Positions 6,002 to 6,325 of a stretch of DNA of 6,325 nt are shown piece after piece. Origin of the DNA: an uncultured Ruminococcus sp. Its GTDB lineage: Bacteria; Bacillota; Clostridia; Oscillospirales; Acutalibacteraceae. The first letter of the stretch is position 1. Every line of letters begins with the position of its first letter. The stretch is from contig CACYDO010000138.1 in assembly GCA_902773165.1 (NCBI GenBank), positions 1 through 6,325 of the forward strand. Reading direction: 5' to 3'. Both the position numbers and the translations under genes were made by a program. The notes below the pieces were generated by a model that worked only from the letters and a program-made list of their open reading frames with translations, had not been told where the DNA came from and made no database searches.

Positions 6002-6155
6002 GCCATCTTCCCAGCCTTTCAATCATATCATATTATATTTTATCCGTTTGATACGAATTTATCATTTTTCATAATAATTATTCATATACCAAGAAAAGTC
6101 AAATAAACAACAATGCGATAAGATTACCGTCGCATGGAGTAAATAGTTATATATA

Positions 6156-6171
6156 GTTAGATTTAACTAAC
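6156..6171. promoter_or_regulatory. Putative metalloregulator operator (GTTAG-N6-CTAAC) at the transcription start
   Basis: GTTAGATTTAACTAAC has perfect 5-bp arms around 6 bases and lies right at the expected start of the DUF3793-flavodoxin transcript. A further half site, CTAAC on + (6190-6194), lies in the -10/-35 spacer. The pattern is like the TTAG...CTAA operators of DtxR/MntR-type Fe or Mn repressors. That resemblance, and the flavodoxin cargo, suggest iron-responsive repression. The regulator is not in the window. Confidence 0.5.
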
Positions 6172-6178
6172 GTATTTA

Positions 6179-6207
6179 ATTATACACGACTAACTCAATT
6201 TTGTCAA
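6179..6207 (-). promoter_or_regulatory. Consensus sigma-A promoter of the DUF3793-flavodoxin operon
   Basis: On the minus strand TTGACA (6207-6202) and TATAAT (6184-6179) match the consensus at all 12 positions, with the ideal 17-base spacer. The start is expected near 6172, giving an untranslated leader of about 170 bases. A promoter this strong usually needs repression, which fits the operator-like sequence just downstream. Confidence 0.88.
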
Positions 6208-6325
6208 CAATAAATTTTTATATTTATAATCCACTATACACAACTTAAGAACCGACAGGATAGTGACCAAAATACAGTATTAAAAATTGTATAAAATACC
6301 ACTTGACAAATCAAATATACCCCAA

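Larger units (their letters stand above)
6002..6325. other. Leader and upstream region of the DUF3793-flavodoxin operon; no gene seen
   Basis: These 324 bases are very AT-rich. From 6172 down to 6002 they form a long transcript leader. It contains a 6-bp inverted repeat, ATGCGA (6113-6118) with TCGCAT (6130-6135), around an 11-base loop, and a 10-bp palindrome AATAATTATT (6073-6082) inside a loosely Fur-box-like stretch. I recognise no riboswitch fold. Beyond the promoter, 6208-6325 holds no reading frame with recognisable content. TTGACA on the + strand at 6303-6308 could be the -35 of a gene beyond the window, but its -10 would fall outside. Confidence 0.55.

Noticed and set aside
6002..6022. 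TTG start for the DUF3793 protein seven residues upstream.
   Set aside because: No ribosome site precedes it, while the ATG at 6001 has one and gives the usual family N-terminus.
6073..6082. AATAATTATT palindrome as a Fur box.
   Set aside because: It is short, lies in strongly AT-rich DNA, and matches the 7-1-7 Fur pattern only loosely; noted only within the leader description.
6271..6299. AATAC/GTATT repeats as mobile-element ends.
   Set aside because: They are short, AT-rich and lack a transposase or target duplication nearby.

Overview
The window looks like chromosomal DNA from a low-GC, anaerobic gut-type Firmicute (Clostridia, probably Ruminococcus/Oscillospiraceae-like). This is inferred from the protein families: a clostridial short-chain flavodoxin, a DUF3793 protein, a Gx-transporter/ApbE pair, and LuxS with a clostridial-type CGxY region. 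Strong AGGAGG-type ribosome sites and AT-rich sigma-A promoters also fit. I see no mobile element, CRISPR array, tRNA or rRNA.

Layout. Bases 24-1626 (+ strand) hold a two-gene operon tail: a Gx-family membrane protein overlapping an ApbE lipoprotein (FAD:protein FMN transferase). It ends at a clear terminator that also serves luxS, which converges from the right. Everything after that is on the minus strand. In order of transcription, from right to left: a DUF3793 protein translationally coupled to a flavodoxin (6001-5013), with a consensus promoter and an operator-like palindrome upstream; a decayed GNAT acetyltransferase pseudogene that still has a good promoter (4783-4361); a macro-domain protein with a C-terminal helix-turn-helix-like domain (4294-3224); a small von Willebrand A protein (3141-2497); and luxS (2234-1710) with its own promoter and an 18-bp near-palindrome inside it.

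How the genes may work together. Two flavin-linked units sit at the two ends. ApbE attaches FMN covalently to extracytoplasmic redox proteins, and the flavodoxin carries FMN as a low-potential electron carrier that can replace ferredoxin when iron is scarce. The operator-like palindrome at the transcription start of the DUF3793-flavodoxin unit fits metal-dependent repression, but that is inference. The macro-domain and VWA genes probably form a functional pair, perhaps an ADP-ribose-linked stress or regulatory module. The VWA ribosome site lies in an inverted repeat whose loop holds a -10 box. A transcript reading through from the macro gene could therefore fold and hide the ribosome site, while a transcript starting locally could not. 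LuxS belongs to the activated methyl cycle and AI-2 production and looks independently transcribed.

I found no clear case of a wholly new system. The points most worth following up are the macro/VWA pair with its hairpin control element, the DUF3793-flavodoxin unit with its promoter-operator, and the palindrome in the luxS promoter.
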